The notes under the pieces were generated by a model. It was not told the DNA's origin. It ran no database searches and was given only the letters and a program-made list of their open reading frames with translations. A stretch of 6,094 nucleotides of DNA, taken from contig CAKOYC010000071.1 in NCBI GenBank assembly GCA_934130265.1, positions 1 through 6,094 on the forward strand. Reading direction: 5' to 3'. The stretch's first letter is position 1. Every line of letters starts with the position of its first letter. This DNA comes from an uncultured Bacilli bacterium. GTDB taxonomy: Bacteria; Bacillota_I; Bacilli_A; RF39; UBA660. Shown piece by piece: positions 1 to 6,040 of the stretch. A program made the position numbers and the translations under genes.

Positions 1-355
1 AATTTATTCCACCTATTGTTTGAGAATTTTTATACATTCCTTTTTCAAAAGTAAAGTAATATGTATTTCCATCTATCCCTTTAAATCCTTCTTGAACTAT
101 GCCATTTTCATCTGAATAGTATTCTCTCTTATCTAAGGTAATACTCCAACCTTTTTTTAATTGACCTGATAGTTCTCCAAAGTGATACTTATTACCATCA
201 ATAACATATAATCCTTTTAACATTTCTCCATCTTTATAATAATAAGTATAACCATCACTTTCTATTATCCATCCTTCTTTTTCGGTAGTTGCCAAAACAT
301 TCTTAGGAGAAAACATAAAAAGTATAAATAAAATTAAGAACAGTTTCTTTTTCAT
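1..355 (-). CDS. Secreted protein with choline/glucan-binding-type repeats (N-terminal part)
   Basis: The gene starts at ATG 353-355 and runs off the left edge after 118 complete codons with no stop. Residues 1-22 form a typical signal peptide: MKKK, a hydrophobic core rich in Leu, Ile and Phe, then a VLA-like cleavage site before TT. The exported part is built from degenerate units of about 20-21 residues, beginning near G28, G48, G69 and G90. They have the pattern G(W/F)…DG..YYY…G.M..G (examples: SDGYTYYYKDGEMLKG, IDGNKYHF, IDGNTYYF). This is the pattern of the cell-wall-binding repeats (CW_binding_1/glucan-binding family) of choline-binding proteins, glucosyltransferases and clostridial toxins; their aromatic residues bind choline or sugars. 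A binding site AAAGGGA lies 5 nt before the start. The start follows the ugd stop by 19 nt, so it is probably the last or a late gene of that operon. The ligand and any catalytic domain beyond the edge are unknown. It could be a non-enzymatic wall-binding protein. Confidence 0.82.
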   Translation of the reverse strand, partial: MKKKLFLILFILFMFSPKNVLATTEKEGWIIESDGYTYYYKDGEMLKGLYVIDGNKYHFGELSGQLKKGWSITLDKREYYSDENGIVQEGFKGIDGNTYYFTFEKGMYKNSQTIGGIN

Positions 356-374
356 AACATTCCCTTTCTTTTCA

Positions 375-1535
375 TCAATCTCTTTCAAACAAGTCTCTTG
401 TATATACTTTTTCTTTAATATCATCAAGTATACTACTATATCTATTAGCAACAATTATATCACTTATCTCTTTAAATTTTTCTATATCATTTTCTACTCT
501 TATATCATAATAATCTTTAATAGTTGGTTCATAAATAACTATATCTATATTTTTAAACTTTAGTTTAGCAATTATATCAAGAATAGCACTAGCTCTAAAG
601 TTATCAGAATTACTTTTCATCGTTAATCTATAAATACCAACTACTTTAGGTTTCTTTGCTAAAATCATATCTACAATATGTTCTTTTCTAGTTTCATTAG
701 ACTTAACTACTGCTTCTATCATATTCTGTGGTACATCTTTATAGTTTGCTAATAACTGCTTAGTATCTTTTGGTAGACAGTATCCACCGTAACCAAATGA
801 TGGATTATTATAACTATCACCTATCCTAGGGTCAAGACATACCCCTTCTATTATATTCTTAGTATTAAGATGTTTCACTTCAGCATAAGTATCAACCTCA
901 TTAAAGAAAGCCACTCTAACAGCAAGATAAGTATTAGCAAATAACTTTACTGCTTCTGCTTCTGTTGATGTCATATATTTAACTACTATATCTTCTTTTA
1001 GTGAACATTCTTTAAGAAGGGAAGCAAACTTTCTTCCTTTATCAGTGTCACTACCAACAATTATTCTTGATGGATACAAATTATCATATAAAGCATGCCC
1101 TTCTCTTAAAAACTCTGGTGAAAAGAAGATATTCTTAATCTTATACTTTTCCTTAACTTTATCAGTAAATCCAACTGGAATAGTTGATTTAATTACAATA
1201 GTAGCATCTTTATTGATAGAGATAACTTTTCTAATGATATCTTCAACACTTGTTGTATCAAAATAGTTTGTCTCTTCATCATAATTAGTTGGTGTACTAA
1301 TAATTATAAATTCCACTTCTTCAAAAGCTTTTCTATAATCAGTAGTAGCCTTTAAATCAAGTTTTTTATTCTTAAAGTAGTCTTCTATTACTTCATCTTT
1401 GATTGGTGAAATTCTCTTATTAATCTTATTAACTTTCTCTTCTACTATATCATAAGCTTTAACTTCATTCTTAGTACTAAGAAGAGTCGCTAACGATAAA
1501 CCAACATATCCAGTACCTGCTACTGCTATTTTCAT
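375..1535 (-). CDS. ugd: UDP-glucose 6-dehydrogenase
   Basis: This cytoplasmic enzyme oxidises UDP-glucose to UDP-glucuronate with two NAD+, supplying uronic acid for capsule, exopolysaccharide or wall polymers. Counting from the chosen start (386 aa, close to the E. coli enzyme), the Rossmann motif GTGYVG is at 7-12. The catalytic pieces are KSTIPVGFT (Thr118), FSPEFLREG (Glu141), EAEAVKLFANTYLA (Lys197, Asn201) and GYGGYCLPKDT (nucleophile Cys253, Asp257). The C-terminal UDP-binding domain includes GIYRLTMKS and DNFRAS. All residues expected for catalysis are present, and the protein closely resembles E. coli Ugd throughout, including the YTRDLF tail. A start at ATG 1545-1547 would add MGDI but has no binding site. 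The ATG at 1533-1535 gives the family-standard MKIAVAGTGYVGL with GGGGGA just upstream. It lies 14 nt after the SGNH gene and 19 nt before the repeat-protein gene, in one operon. UDP-ManNAc dehydrogenase is the main alternative, but the motifs favour Ugd. Confidence 0.96.
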   Translation of the reverse strand: MKIAVAGTGYVGLSLATLLSTKNEVKAYDIVEEKVNKINKRISPIKDEVIEDYFKNKKLDLKATTDYRKAFEEVEFIIISTPTNYDEETNYFDTTSVEDIIRKVISINKDATIVIKSTIPVGFTDKVKEKYKIKNIFFSPEFLREGHALYDNLYPSRIIVGSDTDKGRKFASLLKECSLKEDIVVKYMTSTEAEAVKLFANTYLAVRVAFFNEVDTYAEVKHLNTKNIIEGVCLDPRIGDSYNNPSFGYGGYCLPKDTKQLLANYKDVPQNMIEAVVKSNETRKEHIVDMILAKKPKVVGIYRLTMKSNSDNFRASAILDIIAKLKFKNIDIVIYEPTIKDYYDIRVENDIEKFKEISDIIVANRYSSILDDIKEKVYTRDLFERD

Positions 1536-1539
1536 AATA

Positions 1540-1545
1540 TCCCCC
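1540..1545 (-). promoter_or_regulatory. Ribosome binding site deciding the ugd start
   Basis: GGGGGA on the minus strand, 4 nt before the ATG at 1533-1535. It can pair with the 16S tail (one G-U wobble). The in-frame ATG at 1545-1547 overlaps it and has no Shine-Dalgarno sequence of its own, so the downstream start is preferred. Confidence 0.6.
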
Positions 1546-1549
1546 ATTA

Positions 1550-2623
1550 CTAATCTATATATTTCTTTAACTTTTTAGTTATAGTCTCATATCCTTCATC
1601 ATTAGGATGAAGTCCATCATTAGTATATATACTATCAAAATTATCATCATCATCTTTTAATAAATCATACATATCTATATAAGTTATTTTATTATCTTCA
1701 CAATAATCTTCTAACTTTTCATTTATTTCTTTTATATCATCATTTTTTCTAACATTAACCATACTAGGAGAAAGTTTATAATTAACTGGATAAATACTTT
1801 CTAAATATATTTCTGCTTTTGGTCTATTTTCTTTTATCCCTTCAATTATCTTTTCTACCCCTTCTACTATTTCTTCATTAGATTTATCACGGATAAGATC
1901 GTTAGTACCAATTAATAGAAATACTTTACTAGGATTATACTGATAAGCTCTTTTTTTCATATCTTTTAGTATATCATCTGTTGTATTACCACTTATTCCA
2001 CTATTAACTACTGGTAAATCTTTATAATACTTATCAAGGTCATAAAAGTCAGTGATAGAGTCTCCTAAGAATAAATAATTATCAGGTACTTTTTCCACTT
2101 CTTTTATTTTAGTAACTACTTTTACTTTATGATGATTAAAAGTAGTATAATGAAAAATAATAAATCCTAAGAAACAAACTATAAGAATAATAATAACTAC
2201 TACTAAAGATTTAGAATATACTGTCTTTTCTACTATATTAGTATTTTTCTTTCTAGGTTTCTTGGTTAGAAAACTCATATCCATTTCATCTTCTACTTGA
2301 TTATCTTCAAAATTAAACTTTTGTTGTTTAGTTTCTGATAAGTCTTCTTTTATCTCCTCTTCAAGCTTTTCATTTAAAGCTTCTTCCTCTTCTATTTCTT
2401 TTACTACTTCTTTATCTATAATATCTTCTTTTTCATTAGTTTCAAGTACTTCTACTTCATCAGAATAAAGAGACTCATTTCTTTCTATTCTTTTAGGTGT
2501 TACTTCTTTTATCTTATCTTTTTTTTCTATAAGATTATTATCTTCTAGTAACTTATCTATTTCATTTTTTGTAATTGTTCTAGTATTAATCTTATTAGTA
2601 CTCTTCTTTTTTTTCTTAGCCAT
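1550..2623 (-). CDS. Membrane-anchored SGNH/GDSL-family hydrolase
   Basis: The protein has 357 aa from ATG 2621-2623. It has three parts. Residues 1-138 are a hydrophilic, highly charged tail: a Lys run at the start, a strongly Glu/Asp/Lys-rich stretch at about 47-110 that may be coiled coil or disordered, then basic KKPRKK. One hydrophobic membrane helix follows at about 139-158 (VVVIIILIVCFLGFIIF). Residues about 180-357 are an SGNH hydrolase domain (GDSL-like lipase/acylhydrolase). Its blocks are FLGDSITDF (nucleophile Ser189), NSGISGNTTDD (oxyanion Gly), IGTND (Asn241) and DGLHPND (Asp336, His339), so the catalytic set is complete. Positive charge before the helix predicts tail inside, enzyme outside. 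The family comprises esterases; a surface-glycan or peptidoglycan O-deacetylase is plausible beside ugd and rmlB, but the substrate cannot be read from sequence. It is the first gene of the operon. A GTG at 2630-2632 is in frame but sits only 2 nt from the ribosome binding site. Confidence 0.87.
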   Translation of the reverse strand: MAKKKKKSTNKINTRTITKNEIDKLLEDNNLIEKKDKIKEVTPKRIERNESLYSDEVEVLETNEKEDIIDKEVVKEIEEEEALNEKLEEEIKEDLSETKQQKFNFEDNQVEDEMDMSFLTKKPRKKNTNIVEKTVYSKSLVVVIIILIVCFLGFIIFHYTTFNHHKVKVVTKIKEVEKVPDNYLFLGDSITDFYDLDKYYKDLPVVNSGISGNTTDDILKDMKKRAYQYNPSKVFLLIGTNDLIRDKSNEEIVEGVEKIIEGIKENRPKAEIYLESIYPVNYKLSPSMVNVRKNDDIKEINEKLEDYCEDNKITYIDMYDLLKDDDDNFDSIYTNDGLHPNDEGYETITKKLKKYID

Positions 2624-2634
2624 ATCACTCACTA

Positions 2635-2641
2635 CCTTTTT
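2635..2641 (-). promoter_or_regulatory. Ribosome binding site of the SGNH hydrolase gene
   Basis: AAAAAGG on the minus strand, 11 nt before ATG 2621-2623 and only 2 nt before the in-frame GTG at 2630-2632. The spacing to ATG is a little long but workable, and that to GTG is too short, so ATG and the MAKKKKK start are preferred. The choice changes only three residues. Confidence 0.5.
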
Positions 2642-2655
2642 AATAATTCTTCTTC

Positions 2656-2685
2656 ATTATATAACAGAGAAAAAACTATTTACAA
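2656..2685 (-). promoter_or_regulatory. Predicted sigma-A-type promoter of the SGNH-ugd-repeat-protein operon
   Basis: On the minus strand there is a perfect TATAAT (2656-2661) and a TTGTAA (2680-2685; 4 of 6 match to TTGACA) separated by 18 nt. Transcription would begin near 2649, about 26 nt before the SGNH start codon. The -35 box lies inside the rmlB terminator hairpin, so this is the only room for a separate promoter between the two genes. Confidence 0.6.
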
Positions 2686-2706
2686 GTATTATTTGCAAAT
2701 AGTTTT
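2671..2706 (-). terminator. Intrinsic terminator of rmlB
   Basis: The arms AAAACTATTT (2672-2681) and AAATAGTTTT (2697-2706) form a perfect 10-bp stem. A few more pairs can form inside after an A-C mismatch. Read on the minus strand, the hairpin begins 5 nt after the rmlB stop codon and runs into a T tract (AGTTTTTTCTC). The stem is A+T rich, as is common in such genomes. It should separate rmlB from the downstream operon, perhaps incompletely. Confidence 0.7.
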
Positions 2707-2711
2707 AGTTT

Positions 2712-3716
2712 TTAATCTTTATAACTATTTTTATAGCTACCATCTTTAATAGCATTTAACCATTCTTCATTATTTAAATACCAGTCTATTGTTTCTTTTA
2801 TACCTTTTTCAAAAGTATAAGTTCTCTCCCATCCTAGTTCCTTCTCTACTTTACTAGAATCTATGGCATATCTTAAGTCATGTCCTTTTCTATCTGTAAC
2901 AAACTCTATTAAGTCTTCACTCTTACCTAGTTGCTTTAATATTATTTTAACTATTTCTAAATTAGTTCGCTCAGAGTGCCCACCAAGATTATATACCTCT
3001 CCACTCTTACCATTTCTAACAATTAAATCAACCCCTATATTATGATCTATTACATGAATCCAATCTCTAACATTTTCTCCAGTTCCATAGACTGGTATCT
3101 TTTCATCTTTTAATGCTTTAGAAATAGTAAGTGGTATTAACTTTTCTGGAAACTGATAAGGTCCATAGTTATTAGAACAACGACTAATAGTTGTATTTAA
3201 ACCATAAGTTCTATGATAGGCTCCTACTAACAAATCAGCACTAGCTTTACTAGTTGAATATGGGCTTGAGGTGTGAATTGGTGTATTCTCAGTAAATAAT
3301 AAATCTTTTCTATCAAGTGGTAAATCACCATATACTTCATCAGTTGATACTTGATGATATCTTGAAACATTATACTTTAGGCAAGCATCCATCAATACTT
3401 CTGTTCCTATTATATTAGTTCTTAAGAATATTTCTGGATCTTTAATCGAATTATCAACATGACTTTCGGCTGCAAAATTTATTACTACATCAAACTTTTC
3501 TTTTGCAAATAAATCATATACAAACTCTCTATCAGTAATATTACCATGAACAAACTTGTAATTATCCTTTTCTTCTAAATCTTTTATATTATTATAATTT
3601 CCTGCATAAGTTAAGGCATCTAAACAAACAAAATAATCATCACTATATTTATTAACTACATAATGTAAGTAATTACTACCAATAAACCCTGCTCCTCCTG
3701 TAACTAAAAATTTCAT
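2712..3716 (-). CDS. rmlB: dTDP-glucose 4,6-dehydratase
   Basis: RmlB converts dTDP-glucose to dTDP-4-keto-6-deoxyglucose with bound NAD+, the second step toward dTDP-L-rhamnose and a branch point to other deoxysugars. It acts in the cytoplasm. From the chosen start (334 aa) one sees the extended short-chain dehydrogenase fold: VTGGAGFIGSN (7-13 Gly-rich loop), the RmlB signature DALTYAGN near 33-40, and NFAAESHVDNSI. The catalytic STDEVYGD carries Thr125, Asp126 and Glu127, and PYSTSKASAD carries Tyr153 and Lys157. Substrate-binding segments are CSNNYGPYQFPEKLIP and GENVRDWIHVIDH, with GHDLRYAID near the C-terminus. Length fits the family and nothing essential is missing. A TTG at 3723-3725 is in frame but abuts AGGAGG, so ATG 3714-3716 is used. 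It is transcribed away from helD and has its own terminator. No rmlA, rmlC or rmlD is visible, so those genes must lie elsewhere or the product feeds another sugar. Confidence 0.96.
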   Translation of the reverse strand: MKFLVTGGAGFIGSNYLHYVVNKYSDDYFVCLDALTYAGNYNNIKDLEEKDNYKFVHGNITDREFVYDLFAKEKFDVVINFAAESHVDNSIKDPEIFLRTNIIGTEVLMDACLKYNVSRYHQVSTDEVYGDLPLDRKDLLFTENTPIHTSSPYSTSKASADLLVGAYHRTYGLNTTISRCSNNYGPYQFPEKLIPLTISKALKDEKIPVYGTGENVRDWIHVIDHNIGVDLIVRNGKSGEVYNLGGHSERTNLEIVKIILKQLGKSEDLIEFVTDRKGHDLRYAIDSSKVEKELGWERTYTFEKGIKETIDWYLNNEEWLNAIKDGSYKNSYKD

Positions 3717-3726
3717 TATTATCAAT

Positions 3727-3732
3727 CCTCCT
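3727..3732 (-). promoter_or_regulatory. Ribosome binding site deciding the rmlB start
   Basis: A full AGGAGG on the minus strand, 10 nt before ATG 3714-3716. The in-frame TTG at 3723-3725 begins one base after it, too close for initiation, so the first residues are MKFLVTGGAGF. Confidence 0.75.
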
Positions 3733-3738
3733 ATAATT

Positions 3739-3767
3739 ATTCTAACAGTAATTGATAAAAAAATAAA
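3739..3767 (-). promoter_or_regulatory. Possible promoter of rmlB
   Basis: On the minus strand, TGT-TAGAAT (extended -10; hexamer at 3739-3744) has a weak TTTATT (3762-3767) 17 nt upstream. It would put the transcript start at about 3732, at the edge of the AGGAGG, leaving a leader of only about 16 nt. An upstream TATATT-like box in the A+T-rich spacer is an alternative. Confidence 0.35.
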
Positions 3768-3775
3768 GAAGGATA

Positions 3776-3804
3776 TAGAAAATATACACTTTTACTGTTA
3801 TAAT
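3776..3804 (+). promoter_or_regulatory. Predicted extended -10 promoter of helD
   Basis: TGT-TATAAT (3796-3804) is a perfect -10 with the extended TGn motif. TAGAAA (3776-3781; 4 of 6) serves as a -35 box 17 nt upstream. The start would fall near 3811, giving a leader of about 30 nt with AGGAG at 3830-3834. Confidence 0.65.
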
Positions 3805-3829
3805 AAAAGACGATTTTAAAAGTATTTAT

Positions 3830-3834
3830 AGGAG
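3830..3834 (+). promoter_or_regulatory. Ribosome binding site of helD
   Basis: AGGAG, 6 nt before ATG 3841, is optimal spacing. An in-frame TAG at 3829-3831 overlaps it, so translation cannot begin further upstream and the N-terminus is fixed at 3841. This matters because the N-terminal arm is short. Confidence 0.75.
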
Positions 3835-3840
3835 TTTGTT

Positions 3841-6018
3841 ATGGAGAAAAAAATATTAGAGTTAGAAAGAGAAAAGCTTAAAAAAACATTAGAAATAATT
3901 AAAGAAGAATTAATAAGAGAAAAAGAAGATTTAACTGATATAGAAAATAACTTTATTGGAGACAAAGGTGTTTATCAAAGTCTTGTTAATAGTAAAAATA
4001 TTCATATAAAAAATTTAAAAACATCATTAGATAATCCCTACTTCGCAAGAATTGATTTTAAAGATACTAGTAATAATGTAAACAAAGTATATATAGGAAA
4101 AAATGGTGTCATGCAAAATACTGATATAGTTATTACTGATTGGCGAGCTCCTATTAGCTCCTTGTATTATGATTCAGAAGTTGGTGATTGCAGTTTTACC
4201 TCTCCTGAAGGTATTGTTAAAGGAAGAATGGATTTAAAAAGACAATATGAAATAGATAAAGGAAAACTTATAGAATACTTTGATGTCGATTTAGTAGCTA
4301 ATGACTCCCTACTTCAAAAATATCTTAATAGCAATAATGATACTAGATTAAAAAGCATAATCTCTACCATTCAAAAAGAACAAAATATGGTCATAAGAAA
4401 AAATCTTACTGATGATTTAATAATCCAAGGAGTAGCAGGTTCTGGTAAAACAACTGTAGCTTTACATAGAATTGCTTACTTAGTTTATAATTATATGAAT
4501 AATATAAAACAGAATCAGTATTTAGTAATAGGCCCAAATAAAGTATTTTTAAAGTATATTCAATCAGTTTTACCTGATCTTGATGTATCAGGAGTTTCTC
4601 AGTTAACCTTTGAACAGTATGCTACTAACTATATAGATGAAGAAATAAATATTGATAGTAGTGATAAAAAGGTAAATGCTCATATTGGAAATAAAGACAA
4701 TACTGACATAGATAAATTCAAATGCTCTTTAAAATACTTAAAAATGTTAAATTACTTTATTAATGATTATTTTACAAGTCTTACTGAAAAACCATTATTG
4801 TTAGGAGACTTTGAAGTATTACCACAAAAAAAGATTAAAGAAATATTTGAAAGTACTGATACAGAATATTCTGATGATTTAAGTATAAGAGTTAGTCTTA
4901 CTATTGATAGATTAAAAAGACTAATCGAAGATAATAAAAATGAATTAATCACAAAATATACAACATACTCTTATTTACAATTTAAAAAGGCTAAGAATGA
5001 TAAAGAAAAAGATGAAATGCGAAAAAAGTTTGCTAAAGAAAGATTAGAACTTAATAAAAATTGTACTAGTCTTTTAAGAAAATATTTTAGTAAATCTAAG
5101 GTTAATGCTACAAAACTCTATAAAACATTTATAAGTAATATTGAAAAATACAATTTAGATAATTACAGGTATTTAGATATTCTTAAGAAAAATACATTAC
5201 AAAATATCAAAAAATCAACTTATGATTTTGAAGACTTAGCAGCTCTTATCTATATAAAGTCTTTAATTTCTAAAGATAAAAGCTACGGAATGATAAGACA
5301 AGTAGTAGTAGATGAAGCCCAAGACTTAGGTGAATTCAATTTCTATGTCTTAAAAAAGACTCTTTATAATGCTACCTTTAGTATTTTTGGTGATTTAGCT
5401 CAATCTATCTATGATTATAGAGGAATAGACAACTGGAGTGATGTTAATGAAACTATGTTTGCTAATAAAGGAGAAATAATTAATTTTAACAAAAGCTACC
5501 GAACTACTAGAGAAATAATGGAAGTAGCAGATGATGTGGCAGAAAGTATTGGATTAACTAGATCTGATTTAGTAGTAAGACAAGGAAATGAAGTGTTATT
5601 TGATAAGATAGATAATAAAGAAGATATTCCTTCATACATTGCTGATAGAATTAAAAAATATAAAAATAGTGGCTATAAAACTATTGCGGTCATTAGTAAA
5701 ACAAATTTATTATCAAATTATATCAATGATGATTTATATGATTTAGGGGTTAAAATTCCAAATGTATCTGTTAACGATGATTTAACTGATGAAAGATTTA
5801 ATATATGCACTATTTCTAATCAGTTAGCAAAAGGATTAGAATTTGATGCAGTTATTATCAATAATGCCAGTGAAGAGATTTATTCATCTTCTAGTAATAT
5901 GGATATGAAATTATTATATGTAGCAGTAACAAGAGCTCTTCATGAATTAGACATAATCTATTCTGGAAACATTACCAAACCTTTAGAAGAGAAAGCTAAA
6001 GTAAAAATTAAAAACTGA
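3841..6018 (+). CDS. helD: HelD-like RNA-polymerase-recycling ATPase (superfamily 1 helicase fold)
   Basis: HelD proteins bind RNA polymerase and use ATP to free it from DNA and stalled complexes. They push an N-terminal coiled coil into the secondary channel and an arm inserted in the ATPase domain into the primary channel. This 725-aa protein shows the family order. A charged helical arm lies at about 1-62, followed by PYFARIDF (66-73), YIG and DWRAPISSLYYD (100-111, a HelD hallmark). The Q-motif region is QKEQNMVIR (178-186) and the Walker A is GVAGSGKTT (197-205, Lys203). GPNKVFLKYI and QLTFEQYA come next. A Lys-rich insertion at about 262-480 is the likely primary-channel arm. The Walker B is VVVDEAQDLGE (488-498), followed by GDLAQSIYDYRG (517-528), SYRTT (552-556), KGLEFDAVII (664-673) and YVAVTRA (693-699). 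All ATPase motifs are intact. The N-terminal arm appears shorter than in Bacillus HelD. UvrD/PcrA is excluded by the HelD-specific N-terminal half. It stands alone on the plus strand between its own promoter and terminator. Confidence 0.9.
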   Translation: MEKKILELEREKLKKTLEIIKEELIREKEDLTDIENNFIGDKGVYQSLVNSKNIHIKNLKTSLDNPYFARIDFKDTSNNVNKVYIGKNGVMQNTDIVITDWRAPISSLYYDSEVGDCSFTSPEGIVKGRMDLKRQYEIDKGKLIEYFDVDLVANDSLLQKYLNSNNDTRLKSIISTIQKEQNMVIRKNLTDDLIIQGVAGSGKTTVALHRIAYLVYNYMNNIKQNQYLVIGPNKVFLKYIQSVLPDLDVSGVSQLTFEQYATNYIDEEINIDSSDKKVNAHIGNKDNTDIDKFKCSLKYLKMLNYFINDYFTSLTEKPLLLGDFEVLPQKKIKEIFESTDTEYSDDLSIRVSLTIDRLKRLIEDNKNELITKYTTYSYLQFKKAKNDKEKDEMRKKFAKERLELNKNCTSLLRKYFSKSKVNATKLYKTFISNIEKYNLDNYRYLDILKKNTLQNIKKSTYDFEDLAALIYIKSLISKDKSYGMIRQVVVDEAQDLGEFNFYVLKKTLYNATFSIFGDLAQSIYDYRGIDNWSDVNETMFANKGEIINFNKSYRTTREIMEVADDVAESIGLTRSDLVVRQGNEVLFDKIDNKEDIPSYIADRIKKYKNSGYKTIAVISKTNLLSNYINDDLYDLGVKIPNVSVNDDLTDERFNICTISNQLAKGLEFDAVIINNASEEIYSSSSNMDMKLLYVAVTRALHELDIIYSGNITKPLEEKAKVKIKN

Positions 6019-6040
6019 AGAAAACTTATTCTTCAGTTTT
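6011..6040. terminator. Bidirectional intrinsic terminator between helD and a convergent gene
   Basis: The arms CTGAAGAA (6015-6022) and TTCTTCAG (6029-6036) pair perfectly around a 6-nt loop, extended by AAAA (6011-6014) with TTTT (6037-6040). Plus-strand readers meet TTTTTATTA, and minus-strand readers meet TTTTTAATTTTT. The helD stop (6016-6018) lies in the left arm, and the stop of the convergent gene (6026-6028) begins in the loop. One hairpin therefore serves both transcripts. Confidence 0.85.

Larger units (their letters stand above)
3737..3806. repeat. Near-perfect inverted repeat in the divergent rmlB/helD promoter region
   Basis: TTATTCTAACAGTAA (3737-3751) and TTACTGTTATAATAA (3792-3806) are reverse complements at 14 of 15 positions, separated by 40 nt, with centres 55 bp apart. 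The right arm contains the predicted extended -10 of helD, and the left arm a TGTTAGAAT reading toward rmlB. The symmetry may reflect matched divergent promoters, or paired operators for one regulator. Which of these is right cannot be told from sequence alone. Confidence 0.65.

Noticed and set aside
375..377. Use of TGA as tryptophan (Mycoplasma-type code)
   Set aside because: TGA ends ugd and helD exactly where homologues or hairpins predict a stop, and tryptophan is TGG throughout.
1045..1266. Plus-strand open frame of 73 codons inside ugd
   Set aside because: It lies wholly opposite the strongly conserved ugd coding frame and has no recognisable domain; it is a shadow of that gene.
2150..2210. 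Lipoprotein signal (Cys in the hydrophobic segment of the SGNH protein)
   Set aside because: The hydrophobic segment follows about 138 charged residues and the Cys is not preceded by a lipobox (context LIVCFL), so a plain membrane anchor fits better.
2366..2385. Small inverted repeat AAGCTTT / AAAGCTT inside the SGNH gene
   Set aside because: It is short, within coding sequence, has no T tract, and is explained by repeated Glu/Lys/Ala/Leu codons.
2863..3045. Plus-strand open frame of 60 codons inside rmlB
   Set aside because: It is antisense to the conserved rmlB C-terminal region and resembles no known protein.
4767..4952. Minus-strand open frame of 61 codons inside helD
   Set aside because: It lies opposite the helD insertion domain; hydrophobic residues arise from reading the Lys/Glu-rich frame in reverse.
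3841..6018. Annotation of the helicase as UvrD/PcrA or Rep
   Set aside because: The shared ATPase motifs alone would allow it, but PYFARIDF, DWRAPISSLYYD and the domain order before Walker A are specific to HelD.
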